A stretch of 64,000 bases of DNA from Anaeromassilibacillus senegalensis (GCF_001261775.1 NZ_LN868538.1:1074312-1138311), one strand, 5' to 3'. Shown: positions 22,002 through 30,239, counted from the stretch's first letter. Notes: generated from the sequence alone by a model not told the origin. Translations and numbers: made by a program.

Positions 22002-24185
22002 ATGCGTATGAAAATCGCACTTGCCGGCAACCCGAACTGCGGCAAGACCACCATGTTTAACGACCTGACCGGCAGCAGCCAGTATGTGGGCAACTGGCCG
22101 GGCGTCACTGTGGAAAAGAAGGAGGGCAAGCTGCGCGGGCACAAGGACGTCATCATCACCGACCTGCCCGGCGTCTATTCCCTCTCCCCCTACACGCTGG
22201 AAGAAGTGGTCACCCGCGACTATCTGATAAAGGAACGGCCGGACGCCGTCATCGACCTGGTGGACGGCACCAACCTGGAGCGCAACCTCTATTTGACCAC
22301 GCAGCTTCTGGAACTGGGCCTGCCGGTCGTCATGGCGTTGAACATGATTGACCTGGTGCGCAAAAACGGCGACCAGATCGATACGCAGAAACTCGGCGCG
22401 GCGCTGGGCTGCGAAATCGTCGAAACAAGCGCCTTGAAGGGAACCGGTTCCATGGAAGCCGCCCAGAAGGCGATTGCGCTGGCGAACAAAAAGCAGGCGG
22501 CCAAGCCGAAGCACCAGTTTTCCCAGCCGGTGGAAGAGGCGCTCTCCCACATCGCCTCGCTGATCGATGGTTGCGTTCCGCCGGAACAGGCCCGTTGGTT
22601 TGCCGTCAAGCTCTTTGAGCGCGACGAAAAGGTACAGGCCGCCTGTTCGTTCAGCGCGGACATCATGGAAAAAATCGAAGCCGCTGTTTCCGCCGTAGAG
22701 AAGGAGCTGGATGACGACGGCGAGAGCATCATTACCAACGAACGCTATACATACATTGCACAGCTCATGAAAAACTGCGTCCATAAGAAGACCAAAGGTC
22801 TGACCACCAGCGATCAGATCGACCGCATTGTCACAAACCGCTGGCTGGCGCTCCCGATTTTCGCCGTCATCATGTTCCTGGTTTACTATGTCTCCGTCAC
22901 CACCGTGGGCACCATCGTGACCGACTTCACCAACGACACGCTCTTCGGCGAATGGATCCAGCCCGCCGTGGGCGGCTGGATGGAAACCGTCGACGCGGCG
23001 GACTGGCTGACCGGCCTTGTGGTGGACGGACTGATCGGCGGCGTGGGCGCGGTGCTCGGCTTTGTGCCGCAGATGTTCATTCTGTTTTTCTTCCTCTCCA
23101 TTCTGGAGGACTGCGGCTATATGGCGCGCGTCGCGTTCATCATGGACCGCATCTTCCGCAAGTTCGGCCTTTCCGGCAAGAGCTTCATCCCCATGCTGAT
23201 TTCCTCCGGCTGCGGCGTGCCGGGGATCATGGCCACCAAGACCATTGAAAACGAAAAAGACCGCCGTATGACCATCATGACCACCACCTTCATTCCCTGC
23301 GGCGCCAAGCTGCCCATCATCGCCCTGATTTTCGGCGCGATGTTTGGCACGGAGCAGGGCGGCTGGGTTGCCCCGCTGTTCTACTTCCTCGGCATTGCCG
23401 CCGTGATCCTCTCCGGCATCATGCTGAAGAAAACCCGGATGTTTGCGGGCGATCCCGCGCCGTTCGTGATGGAGCTGCCGCAATACCATCTGCCCGCGGC
23501 AAAAAGCGTATTGATCCACATGTGGGAACGCTGCCGGGCCTTCATCATCAAGGCCGGTACCGTGATCTTTGTCGCCTGCGGCGTGATCTGGTTCCTGAGC
23601 AACTTCGGGTGGGCCGACGGCGGCGCGTCCTTCGGCCTGCTGGACATGGAGGACCCGCTGGTCAACCAGATGGACTTCAGCATCCTCGCGTATATCGGCA
23701 ACGCGGTTGCCTGGATCTTTGCGCCGCTCGGCTTCGGCACGTGGCAGGCGACAGTCGCCACCGTTTCCGGCCTGGTCGCAAAGGAAAACGTGGTCGGCAC
23801 CTTCGGCGTGCTCTTTGGCCTCGCGGATGCGGGCGAAACAGACCCGGGCCTGTGGACGGCTGTTTCCGGTATGCTGCCGCTGCTGTGCACCAAGCTGTCT
23901 TTCCTCGCCTTCAACCTGCTGTGCGCTCCGTGCTTCGCGGCAATCGGCGCAATCAAACGCGAGATGGCCAGCGCCAAATGGACGGCCTTTGCCATCGGCT
24001 ACCAGTGCGTCTTCGCATATGCGGTCGCGTTGATGATCCAGCAGTTCGGCCTGTTACTCGCCGGCGCGGGCTTTACCATCGGCAGCGCCGCGGCTGTTAT
24101 CGTGCTTCTATTGATGCTGTACTTCCTGTTCCGCCCGGCTCCGGACCGCAAGACGGCCCTGCGCCGTGCGGCGGCGCAGGCTTAA
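22002..24185 (+). CDS. feoB: Ferrous iron transporter FeoB
   Basis: Inner-membrane Fe(II) transporter of 727 residues. The N-terminal G-protein domain has G1 GNPNCGKT at residues 9-16, a DLPGVYSLSP G3 segment and an NMIDL G4-type motif near residue 112. Two Gate regions and multiple membrane helices follow from about residue 285, including the conserved GCGVPGIMATKTIEN stretch near 402. Length is typical for clostridial FeoB. GAGGAGG precedes ATG 22002; a second ATG at 22008 is possible. It is preceded by two feoA genes and followed 13 bp later by its Cys-rich partner. Operator 6 lies in its leader, so iron repression is expected. Confidence 0.97.
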   Translation: MRMKIALAGNPNCGKTTMFNDLTGSSQYVGNWPGVTVEKKEGKLRGHKDVIITDLPGVYSLSPYTLEEVVTRDYLIKERPDAVIDLVDGTNLERNLYLTTQLLELGLPVVMALNMIDLVRKNGDQIDTQKLGAALGCEIVETSALKGTGSMEAAQKAIALANKKQAAKPKHQFSQPVEEALSHIASLIDGCVPPEQARWFAVKLFERDEKVQAACSFSADIMEKIEAAVSAVEKELDDDGESIITNERYTYIAQLMKNCVHKKTKGLTTSDQIDRIVTNRWLALPIFAVIMFLVYYVSVTTVGTIVTDFTNDTLFGEWIQPAVGGWMETVDAADWLTGLVVDGLIGGVGAVLGFVPQMFILFFFLSILEDCGYMARVAFIMDRIFRKFGLSGKSFIPMLISSGCGVPGIMATKTIENEKDRRMTIMTTTFIPCGAKLPIIALIFGAMFGTEQGGWVAPLFYFLGIAAVILSGIMLKKTRMFAGDPAPFVMELPQYHLPAAKSVLIHMWERCRAFIIKAGTVIFVACGVIWFLSNFGWADGGASFGLLDMEDPLVNQMDFSILAYIGNAVAWIFAPLGFGTWQATVATVSGLVAKENVVGTFGVLFGLADAGETDPGLWTAVSGMLPLLCTKLSFLAFNLLCAPCFAAIGAIKREMASAKWTAFAIGYQCVFAYAVALMIQQFGLLLAGAGFTIGSAAAVIVLLLMLYFLFRPAPDRKTALRRAAAQA

Positions 24186-24198
24186 AAAGGAGGACGTT

Positions 24199-24405
24199 AT
24201 GCTTGCAACCATTCTGATCAGTCTGATCTTAATCGCCCTGTTCGTTCTGGCAATCCGCTATGTGATGAAAAAGGGCACCTGCGGCTGCGACCATGAAAAA
24301 TCCGGCGGGTGCGGCGGCAGCTGCGCGCACTGTTCCCACTGCGCACCCACGGCAAAGCCCAAAAGCCCAACCGACGCCTTCTGGGCGGAAAAAGATTTTA
24401 AATAA
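24199..24405 (+). CDS. FeoB-associated Cys-rich membrane protein
   Basis: A 68-residue protein with one N-terminal membrane helix (about residues 3-22) followed by six cysteines in a short cytosolic or surface tail (CGC, GGCGGSC, AHC, SHC). This matches the small Cys-rich proteins that follow feoB in many Firmicutes, sometimes described as FeoC-like or 'virus attachment p12' family. It probably binds metal or an Fe-S centre and supports FeoB, but that is family-level inference. ATG 24199 follows AAGGAGG; the ORF begins 13 bp after feoB, so it is surely co-transcribed. Confidence 0.88.
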   Translation: MLATILISLILIALFVLAIRYVMKKGTCGCDHEKSGGCGGSCAHCSHCAPTAKPKSPTDAFWAEKDFK

Positions 24406-24439
24406 TCCCGTTCGTTTGAACTTGAGAAAGGGGCCGCTC

Positions 24440-24808
24440 ATGCTCTCATCCGGAAAAAAGCGGTATCTGTTCGCCATCTATGAACTCGGGCAGGAGGGCG
24501 TGGCGGTCCGTTCCAAGGATATCGCCGCCTCCCTCTCCGTCAAACGCCCCAGTGTTTCCAAGATGTTGGGAAACCTGGCGGAGGACGGTTTCATCGATAA
24601 AGAATACTATGGAACCGTCACCTTTACCGCCGAGGGCGCACGCCTTTCCAACCGGCTTTACACCAGTTACCTGCTCCTGTACCGCTTCTTCCACGAGCGG
24701 CTGGGCTTGCCGGAACCGGACGCCCGGCATGACGCGATCGTCTGCCTGTGCAATCTGTCCGACGGCGGCGTCGACCGCCTTTCCAGCCGGATGCTGGAAC
24801 CCACTTAA
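24440..24808 (+). CDS. DtxR/MntR-family metal-dependent transcriptional regulator
   Basis: A 122-residue winged-helix repressor of the DtxR/MntR type: HTH at about residues 20-50 (VRSKDIAASLSVKRPSVSKM), wing (DGFIDKEYYGTVTFTAEG), and a dimerisation/metal-binding region with HERLGLPEPDARHDA, where H and D/E residues would bind metal. It ends without an SH3 domain, as in MntR and short DtxR proteins. ATG 24440 follows GAAAGGGG. It lies last in the feo operon and is the obvious candidate to bind the six palindromes upstream, creating autoregulation. Fe(II) as co-repressor is inferred from context; manganese is an alternative. Confidence 0.88.
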   Translation: MLSSGKKRYLFAIYELGQEGVAVRSKDIAASLSVKRPSVSKMLGNLAEDGFIDKEYYGTVTFTAEGARLSNRLYTSYLLLYRFFHERLGLPEPDARHDAIVCLCNLSDGGVDRLSSRMLEPT

Positions 24809-24854
24809 AACCATCCACCTCTATCTTTTTTACAACACAGCTTTTTTAAGCAGG

Positions 24855-24980
24855 CAGGGCCTGTATCATCGTGCGCGTTTGCGTAAACTTTGGCAGAAAA
24901 AGTGATCCCACCTCGTTTGGTAGTGAGATTGTTCCATTCCGCCGGACTTTACGCATTCTGCAACCTTGATACAGGCCCTG
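24855..24980. repeat. Nested inverted repeat, possible small RNA or MITE-like element
   Basis: Outer perfect 14-bp arms CAGGGCCTGTATCA (24855-24868) and its complement (24967-24980) enclose inner 8-bp arms TGCGTAAA (24880-24887) and TTTACGCA (24948-24955). The gap between the regulator and the TfoX-C gene (275 bp) holds nothing else recognisable. No clear target-site duplication is seen. Confidence 0.6.
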
Positions 24981-25083
24981 TTTGTACTTTTCCGCAATAC
25001 CGGTTCTCCCTGTGTGAAAAATCGACATTTTCATTGCCTGTCCGTTCCGATTATGCTACTATGTTAAAAAGGGAGGCGATCAA

Positions 25084-25344
25084 ATGGGTGAATTGTCAAA
25101 ACTGCCGAACATCGGCAAAACCATGGAGGCGCAGCTGCTGCAAGCGGGAATTCCCACCCCCGCCGCGTTACAGGAAACTGGCAGCCGCGAAGCCTGGCTG
25201 CGCATCCAATCCTTCGACCCGTCCGCCTGCTATAACCGGCTGTGCGGATTGGAAGGGGCCATCCGGGGCATCCGCTGGCACGACCTGGACGCGGAAACCA
25301 AAGCGGACCTGAAAACCTTTTACCAGGCGCACAAGCTGCCATAA
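25084..25344 (+). CDS. TfoX C-terminal-domain protein (helix-hairpin-helix)
   Basis: An 86-residue stand-alone TfoX/Sxy C-terminal domain: LSKLPNIGKTMEAQLLQAGI is a helix-hairpin-helix, followed by the conserved CYNRLCGLEGAIRGIRW segment. In Gammaproteobacteria TfoX controls competence, but in Firmicutes this lone domain has no established role. GGGAGGCG precedes ATG 25084. It appears to open a run of closely packed genes (SDR, MmcQ/YjbR, unknown) reaching to 27092, with 13 bp to the next start. MmcQ/YjbR-like domains and TfoX domains often co-occur, which supports the grouping. Confidence 0.87.
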   Translation: MGELSKLPNIGKTMEAQLLQAGIPTPAALQETGSREAWLRIQSFDPSACYNRLCGLEGAIRGIRWHDLDAETKADLKTFYQAHKLP

Positions 25345-25357
25345 ACAGGAGGCGTTT

Positions 25358-26143
25358 ATGAACTTCAGCAATAAAACCTGTGTGATCACCGGCGGGGCCA
25401 ACGGCATCGGTCGGTGTATCACGGAACGCTTTTTAGAAGCCGGCGCGCATGTCGCGGTGGTCGACCTCGACGCGTCCGCCGGGAACCGCCTTGCCGCCCG
25501 GTTTTCCCCGGACCAATTCTTTTATTTCCCGGGCGATATTGCGGAACAGGCCGTTTTGGAGCGGTTCTCCGCCGCGGTGCTGGAACGGTTCCGGCGGGTG
25601 GACTGCCTGATTCACAACGCCTGCCTCAGCCGCCGCGGGCTCCTGTCCGGCTGTTCGTACGCAGATTTCGCGTATGTCCAGCGGGTGGGCGTACTCGCTC
25701 CGTACTATCTGACCAGCCTGTTCCGGGAACATTTTGCCCCGGGCGCGTCGGTCGTCAACATTGCCTCCACGCGCGCGGTGATGTCGCAGGCCGACACGGA
25801 GAGCTATACCGCCGCAAAAGGCGGCATCCGCGCGCTGACGCACGCACTCAGCGCCAGCCTGTCCGGAACGGCGCGCGTCAACTCCGTCAGCCCCGGCTGG
25901 ATTGAGACGGCAGCGTATCACACGGGAGAACCCGCCGCGGATCACTCCCGGGCGGACCGCCTGCAGCATCCCGTTGGCCGGGTGGGCAGCCCGGACGACA
26001 TCGCGGACGCGGTGCTGTTTCTTTGCAGCGACCGCGCGTCGTTTATCACCGGGCAGGACCTTACGGTCGACGGCGGCATGACCACACAGATGATCTATCA
26101 CGCGGACTGCGGCTGGACCTACGATCCGGAGGAACGCACATGA
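25358..26143 (+). CDS. SDR-family NAD(P)-dependent oxidoreductase
   Basis: A 261-residue short-chain dehydrogenase/reductase with a Rossmann fold. The cofactor motif TGGANGIG is at about residues 11-18, an Asp after the second strand (VVDLD) suggests NAD(H) preference, and the active-site Ser lies in NIASTR with YTAAK as the catalytic Tyr-Lys pair. The C-terminal VDGGMTTQ is typical of classical SDRs. Substrate cannot be told from sequence. ATG 25358 follows AGGAGGCG, and the stop overlaps the next ATG by four bases (ATGA), so translation is probably coupled. Confidence 0.92.
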   Translation: MNFSNKTCVITGGANGIGRCITERFLEAGAHVAVVDLDASAGNRLAARFSPDQFFYFPGDIAEQAVLERFSAAVLERFRRVDCLIHNACLSRRGLLSGCSYADFAYVQRVGVLAPYYLTSLFREHFAPGASVVNIASTRAVMSQADTESYTAAKGGIRALTHALSASLSGTARVNSVSPGWIETAAYHTGEPAADHSRADRLQHPVGRVGSPDDIADAVLFLCSDRASFITGQDLTVDGGMTTQMIYHADCGWTYDPEERT

Positions 26144-26496
26144 CGCGGCGGGAGTGGGTCGGCTTCTGCCTGACCATTCCGGACGCCTACGAGGACTACC
26201 CGTTTGACGACGACAATTGGACGGTCCTGCGCCACCGGTCCAACCGAAAAATCTTTGCCATGCTCTACGAGCGCGGCGGGCAACTCTTCCTGAATGTAAA
26301 ATGCGAGCCGATGCGCGCGGAGCTGCTGCGGGGCGCTTACCGGGACGTGACGCCCGGTTACCACATGAACAAGGAACATTGGAACACGGTGCTGCTGGGC
26401 GGAGACGTGCCGCACGATGAAATCTGCGACATGGTCGCGCACAGCTACGAGATCACACGGCCCAAACAGCGAAAAAAGAGAGGGGACGCGCAATGA
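26140..26496 (+). CDS. MmcQ/YjbR family protein
   Basis: A 118-residue protein of the MmcQ/YjbR (DUF419) family, which has a CyaY-like fold and is thought to bind DNA. Visible family marks are CLTIPDAYEDYPF at the N-terminus, KIFAMLYE, LFLNVKCEP, and HMNKEHWNTVLL near residue 78. The 4-base ATGA overlap with the SDR gene decides the start at 26140, and the 3' end overlaps the next gene in the same way. No promoter between them. A functional link with the TfoX-C protein is suggested only by proximity. Confidence 0.88.
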   Translation: MTRREWVGFCLTIPDAYEDYPFDDDNWTVLRHRSNRKIFAMLYERGGQLFLNVKCEPMRAELLRGAYRDVTPGYHMNKEHWNTVLLGGDVPHDEICDMVAHSYEITRPKQRKKRGDAQ

Positions 26497-27092
26497 CGGA
26501 ACTGGAGAAAATGGAACGCGCTAAAATGTACATCAACAAGCTGGCAAACGGCATCGACCCGATCTCCGACGAGGAAATGCCGGAGGACGCCGTGCTGAAC
26601 CAGGTGCGCCTTTCGCGGTGTTTCTTCTATGTGGAGACGCTGCTGGACGGCGTGATCGCGCGGGAACGCCGGGCGATGGAGCCCAAAAAACCGCGCAGAA
26701 AAGACCTGCCGCTGTTCTCGCTGACGCCGGAACAAAAGCAGCAGGTCGCTCTGTCGCAGGAGCCGCTCTCCATCAGCCGGTTCGCGGCGGCGGTCAACGC
26801 CGTGGCGGACCTGGAAACCATGCAGAAGCTCAAGGCCACGGATCTGACCGCGTGGCTGGTCCGCAAAGGACTGTTACAGGAGAGTATTCGGAACGATAAG
26901 CGCTATAAGGACCCCAGCCCCGCCGGCAAGGCGATGGGCATCACCTCTGAGTGGAAGGACAGTTTCAGCGGCGGCCACTACCTGCACATCCTTTACAGCC
27001 GCGAGGTGCAGGATTTCCTGCTGGACAACCTGGAGACCATTGTGACGGAAATGCAGGGGGAAGACGCTCAGGACTCTTCCAGCGCGGACTGA
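26493..27092 (+). CDS. Conserved hypothetical protein, last gene of the TfoX-C operon
   Basis: A 199-residue soluble protein I do not assign to a named family. It begins with an acidic/basic helix ([20 protein letters not shown]), which looks conserved in clostridial genomes, and has a central basic linker (KKPRRKDLP) and a C-terminal segment with [11 protein letters not shown]. The first half looks like a helical bundle; the second could be a winged-helix-like domain ([17 protein letters not shown]). No signal peptide or membrane segment. Start fixed by ATGA overlap with the MmcQ gene. Its last 25 bp overlap the 3' end of the convergent macrodomain gene. Confidence 0.75.
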   Translation: MTELEKMERAKMYINKLANGIDPISDEEMPEDAVLNQVRLSRCFFYVETLLDGVIARERRAMEPKKPRRKDLPLFSLTPEQKQQVALSQEPLSISRFAAAVNAVADLETMQKLKATDLTAWLVRKGLLQESIRNDKRYKDPSPAGKAMGITSEWKDSFSGGHYLHILYSREVQDFLLDNLETIVTEMQGEDAQDSSSAD

Positions 27093-27574
27093 TACGCGGC
27101 ATAGGTGCGGTCATCAAAGCAGACCATCTGCACCGCTTCAATCGCGGTGGGATTTTCGCCCCACTGCCGAATGGTGCGCACGGCGATCCGCGCCGCGCGG
27201 TCCAGCGGGAAGCGGTATACGCCCGTACTAATGGAAGGGAACGCCACGGTTTTACAGCCCGCCTGTTCCGCCAGCTCCAGGCAGGAGCGGTAACAGCTTT
27301 CCAGCAGGGCGTCCTCCCCCTCCTGTCCGCCGCGCCAGATGGGTCCGGGCGTGTGGATCACACAGCGCGCGGGCAGGTTGTAGCCCCTCGTAATCTTTGC
27401 CGATCCGGTTTTACAGCCGTTCAGCAGGCGGCATTCCGCCAGCAGCTCCGGGCCCGCCGCGCGGTGGATCGCACCGTCCACGCCTCCGCCGCCCAGCAGG
27501 GAGGTATTTGCCGCATTGACAATGGCGTCCACATCGCAGGTGGTGATGTCTCCGCGCACAATTTCCAGTTTCAT
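27068..27574 (-). CDS. Macrodomain protein (MacroD/YmdB-type ADP-ribose hydrolase)
   Basis: A 168-residue single macrodomain that binds ADP-ribose and probably removes ADP-ribosyl or O-acetyl-ADP-ribose groups. Diagnostic segments: [21 protein letters not shown] with catalytic-type Asn/Asp near residues 19-36, and [12 protein letters not shown] at about 116-127. Start taken at ATG 27574, preceded by AGAAAGGG; the longer ORF to 27649 has no ribosome site. It converges with the plus-strand operon and overlaps its last gene by 25 bp. The first plus-strand terminator lies beyond this gene's 5' end, so read-through would be antisense to it. Confidence 0.92.
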   Translation of the reverse strand: MKLEIVRGDITTCDVDAIVNAANTSLLGGGGVDGAIHRAAGPELLAECRLLNGCKTGSAKITRGYNLPARCVIHTPGPIWRGGQEGEDALLESCYRSCLELAEQAGCKTVAFPSISTGVYRFPLDRAARIAVRTIRQWGENPTAIEAVQMVCFDDRTYAAYQSALEES

Positions 27575-27593
27575 TCTAAATCGCCCTTTCTGA

Positions 27594-27620
27594 AACGGCC
27601 CGAGGGCCGTTTTTTCTTTT
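27594..27620 (+). terminator. Plus-strand terminator upstream of the macrodomain gene
   Basis: An 8-bp stem (27594-27601 with 27604-27611; in practice a 6-7-bp stem with a GA-containing loop) followed by TTTTTCTTTT. On the plus strand it would end the 25084-27092 operon after crossing the macrodomain gene. Confidence 0.75.
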
Positions 27621-27672
27621 ATCATACCGATTTTAACAAAAAATTGCAATTGCAGTCCGTTTCATTCGGGTA

Positions 27673-27701
27673 TTGAAAACCTTTTTTATTCGCGTTATCA
27701 T
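27673..27701 (+). promoter_or_regulatory. Promoter of the DegV gene
   Basis: TTGAAA at 27673-27678, 17-bp spacer, TATCAT at 27696-27701; about 40 bp before ATG 27742. Confidence 0.65.
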
Positions 27702-27741
27702 AATAGTGCAGAATCCACTCTAAAAAACGGGAGGAAACGAC

Positions 27742-28623
27742 ATGCCCCCAAAAATCATACTCAGCGCGGACAGCACCTGCGATTTGAGCCCGGAACTGAA
27801 GGAGCGCTATCAGGTGCACTACTTCCCATATCACATTGTTTTGGACGGCAAAGCCTATACGGACGGCGTGGACATCACGCCAGACGACCTGTACCGGGCT
27901 TATTGGGATAAAAAGCTGCTGCCAAAGACGGCGGCAATCAGCACGGGAGAATTCTACGAATATTTTAAAAAATGGGTCGACGACGGCTGCGAGGTCGTCC
28001 ACATCAACCTAGGTTCGGCGCTCTCCGCCGCGCATCAGAATGCGCGCATCGCCGCAAGGGACCTGGGGCATGTGCACGTAATTGACTCCTGCAATCTCTC
28101 CACCGGTATGGGATTGCTGGTGATTGAGGCGGGCGAACGCATCCGGCAGGGGATGCCCGCGGAACAGATCCAACAGGAGATTTCCGCGCTGGCGGCGCAT
28201 TCCCACGCCAGCTTTATCCTGGACACGCTGCAATTTATGCACGCGGGCGGGCGGTGCTCTGCCGTGACGGCGCTGGGCGCAAACCTGCTGCACCTCAAGC
28301 CCTGCATCGAGGTGGACAACCGCGGCGGCGGCGCGATGGGCGTGGGCAAAAAGTACCGCGGCAGCCTGGAGAAGGTGCTGCCGCAGTATACGCGGGACAA
28401 ACTGGCCCACCGGGACGACCTCCGCCTGGAACGCCTGTTCATCACGCATTCCGGCATTTCGCAGGAGCTGATTGAGCTGGTTCGCCGCACGGTGCAGGAA
28501 ATTGCGCCGTTCCGGGAAATCCACGTGACCCGCGCCAGCTGTACCATCTCCTGCCATTGCGGGCCAAACACCCTCGGCGTGCTCTTCCTGACAAACGGCG
28601 ACGGCTGTACCGGTGGACGCTGA
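27742..28623 (+). CDS. DegV family fatty-acid-binding protein
   Basis: A 293-residue DegV protein, a cytosolic fatty-acid carrier related to the FakB subunit of the fatty-acid kinase. Family features: ADSTCDLSPEL at the N-terminus, the DGVDITPDDLYR segment, AAISTGEFYEYF with the fatty-acid carboxylate-contacting Ser/Thr, and IDSCNLSTGMGLLV in the middle. Length is normal. GGGAGG precedes ATG 27742. Its TGA overlaps the start of the next gene by one base, making a two-gene unit with the CPCC protein. No fakA-like kinase is present in the window, so it may act with a distant partner. Confidence 0.93.
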   Translation: MPPKIILSADSTCDLSPELKERYQVHYFPYHIVLDGKAYTDGVDITPDDLYRAYWDKKLLPKTAAISTGEFYEYFKKWVDDGCEVVHINLGSALSAAHQNARIAARDLGHVHVIDSCNLSTGMGLLVIEAGERIRQGMPAEQIQQEISALAAHSHASFILDTLQFMHAGGRCSAVTALGANLLHLKPCIEVDNRGGGAMGVGKKYRGSLEKVLPQYTRDKLAHRDDLRLERLFITHSGISQELIELVRRTVQEIAPFREIHVTRASCTISCHCGPNTLGVLFLTNGDGCTGGR

Positions 28624-29051
28624 TGCAAACAAAACGCCACAGGCTGCCAAAGATGAAAGAACCCGCTTTCCTGCCCACAGCCAATCCATCTCCCACATCC
28701 CAGGAGGAAGAAAGCGCCGCGCATCCGGGTCCCGAACCCGCCCCATGTGCCCAGCCAAGCGGCGACCCAGCGGAAAACGGGAAGGAACCGGCGCACATCC
28801 CGCCCAAATATCCCTGTCCATGCTGCGGCTGCCGCACCCTGCCCGTCCCAGCGGCAGATGCCATTGCGTACATCTGCCCGGTGTGCTTCTGGGAAAATGA
28901 CGTCTTCCTCTCCCGGGAAGACGAGCCGAGCGACGAGAACCACGGCATGACGCTTCGGGAAGCGCGCGACAATTTTAAGCAATACCATGCCTGCGACCCC
29001 CGCTTCCTGCAATTTGTCCGTGCCCCTTTCAAAGAAGAACAGAACGGATAA
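28623..29051 (+). CDS. CPCC-type cysteine-rich protein
   Basis: A 142-residue protein with a C-terminal CPCC domain: YPCPCCGCRTL around residue 68, AYICPVCFWENDV, and a closing NFKQYHACDPRFLQFVR. This family is annotated as cysteine-rich CPCC and probably binds zinc through the paired cysteines; its function is unknown. The first 55 residues are basic/proline-rich and not part of the domain. The start at 28623 (TGATG overlap with degV) is preferred; an internal ATG at 28653 is the alternative. It is followed by a nested hairpin that may terminate transcription. Confidence 0.82.
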   Translation: MQTKRHRLPKMKEPAFLPTANPSPTSQEEESAAHPGPEPAPCAQPSGDPAENGKEPAHIPPKYPCPCCGCRTLPVPAADAIAYICPVCFWENDVFLSREDEPSDENHGMTLREARDNFKQYHACDPRFLQFVRAPFKEEQNG

Positions 29052-29104
29052 GACCTGCTCGGCCGCGGGCGGAGGAAGGCATTTCATCGGATCATTTTTA
29101 ATTA

Positions 29105-29202
29105 AAACGGCGGAACACTTAAAAGTAAACCGCGCCCCTGTTGTTATTCGGTACATCATACTGTCTAACTTTTGGGACGCGGTTTCAAAGCGTCCGCCGT
29201 TT
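29105..29202. terminator. Nested hairpin with T-run between convergent units
   Basis: Outer arms AAACGGCGGA (29105-29114) and TCCGCCGTTT (29193-29202) enclose inner arms starting AAACCGCG (29127) and ending CGCGGTTT (29185). TCTTTTTTA follows on the plus strand. It fits a terminator for the DegV-CPCC unit; the size (98 bp) is unusual. Confidence 0.55.
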
Positions 29203-29207
29203 CTTTT

Positions 29208-29738
29208 TTACAAATTGGAACGTCCCTGATACTCGCTGCGAATGATCTCATCCATTTCTTCCGGCGTTTCCTTGCAGCCGTTCATCAGCCACATTTTCAC
29301 AATCGCGTTGAACCCGCTTCTGAAAAACTCGATATGGTATGCAATATGCCGGTTTGAAAAATACTGCTCTGCCTGGTGAACGTCGTACAGCTTTATCTGG
29401 TATTGATGGTCATAGCCAAGTTTAAAATAGGTACGGTAGAATAACGGATTCTCCTTTATGTGTTGAAGTAATTTTAAATAGTCGTTGCTGTTAAATCCCT
29501 GTGTGGTTTCCGTCTCATAAAGATGGCTTACCTCTTCTTCCAGACGTTCTCTGACTTTGTCTGCCAGATCGTAAAGATCGACAAAATTCGCATAAAAGGT
29601 GCTCCGGTTTAATCCGCTTGCCTTGCAGATGTCCGACACCGTTATTTCATGCAGCTCCTTTGTTTGCAAAAACCCGATAAAGACTTTTTCGATGCGCTCC
29701 ACGGATTCGCGCCGCCGCCGGTTGTTTTTTATATTCAC
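29208..29738 (-). CDS. TetR/AcrR family transcriptional regulator
   Basis: A 176-residue TetR-type repressor. The N-terminal HTH spans about residues 14-60 (FIGFLQTKELHEITV, ICKASGLNRSTFYANF); the ligand domain resembles the TetR_C group seen in DhaS-like regulators (YFSNRHIAYHIEFFRSGFNAIVKMWL). Start is GTG 29738, preceded by a long purine run AAGGGGGAAGGA, which decides it. It is divergent from two small membrane proteins and a 61-residue protein, and the 129-bp gap probably holds both promoters and its operator. Inducer unknown. This region is somewhat more AT-rich than its surroundings. Confidence 0.9.
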   Translation of the reverse strand: MNIKNNRRRRESVERIEKVFIGFLQTKELHEITVSDICKASGLNRSTFYANFVDLYDLADKVRERLEEEVSHLYETETTQGFNSNDYLKLLQHIKENPLFYRTYFKLGYDHQYQIKLYDVHQAEQYFSNRHIAYHIEFFRSGFNAIVKMWLMNGCKETPEEMDEIIRSEYQGRSNL

Positions 29739-29867
29739 GTCCTTCCCCCTTTTTCATTATTCCAACACATGTATGAAAACTGGTGATTGTTTTCCTTTTC
29801 AACGAACAGTATACTACCATTAGATTCAACCAACAACTGTCGACTGCATAACAAGGAGGCGTTACCA

Positions 29868-30239
29868 ATGAAAAAAAGCAGTTTGGTGGCAATGGTTCTG
29901 GGAACCGTGAGTGGGATGCTGTTTGCGCTCGGTATGTGTATGGCGCTTGTTTCCGAATGGAACATGTTTCAACCGGGAATTTGGTTCGGCTGCGCGGGCT
30001 TGCTTCTCGGCCTGATCACACTCCTCGCATGGAGAAAAATGGAGCACAAAGCGCCGATTCGGCTTTCTGGCAAAACCGTGTTTGCCGGTGTTCTCGCCAT
30101 TGCCGGCGTCCTTATCCTGGGCATCGGTATGTGTTTGAGCATGATATGGGGCCACATGCTTCTGGGGATCGTCCTCGGCTTTCTCGGCATCGCCGCCCTG
30201 CTCTGTTTACTTCCTCTTACAAAGGGATTGAAAGAATGA
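29868..30239 (+). CDS. Small integral membrane protein (about four helices)
   Basis: A 123-residue hydrophobic protein with roughly four membrane helices (about 8-28, 38-57, 68-90 and 97-117), no signal cleavage site and no recognised motif. ATG 29868 follows AAGGAGG; the longer ORF start at 29787 has none. It lies 129 bp from the divergent TetR gene and overlaps the next membrane protein by ATGA, so it is likely the first gene of the TetR-controlled operon. Many such TetR-linked small membrane proteins have no known function. Confidence 0.8.
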   Translation: MKKSSLVAMVLGTVSGMLFALGMCMALVSEWNMFQPGIWFGCAGLLLGLITLLAWRKMEHKAPIRLSGKTVFAGVLAIAGVLILGIGMCLSMIWGHMLLGIVLGFLGIAALLCLLPLTKGLKE

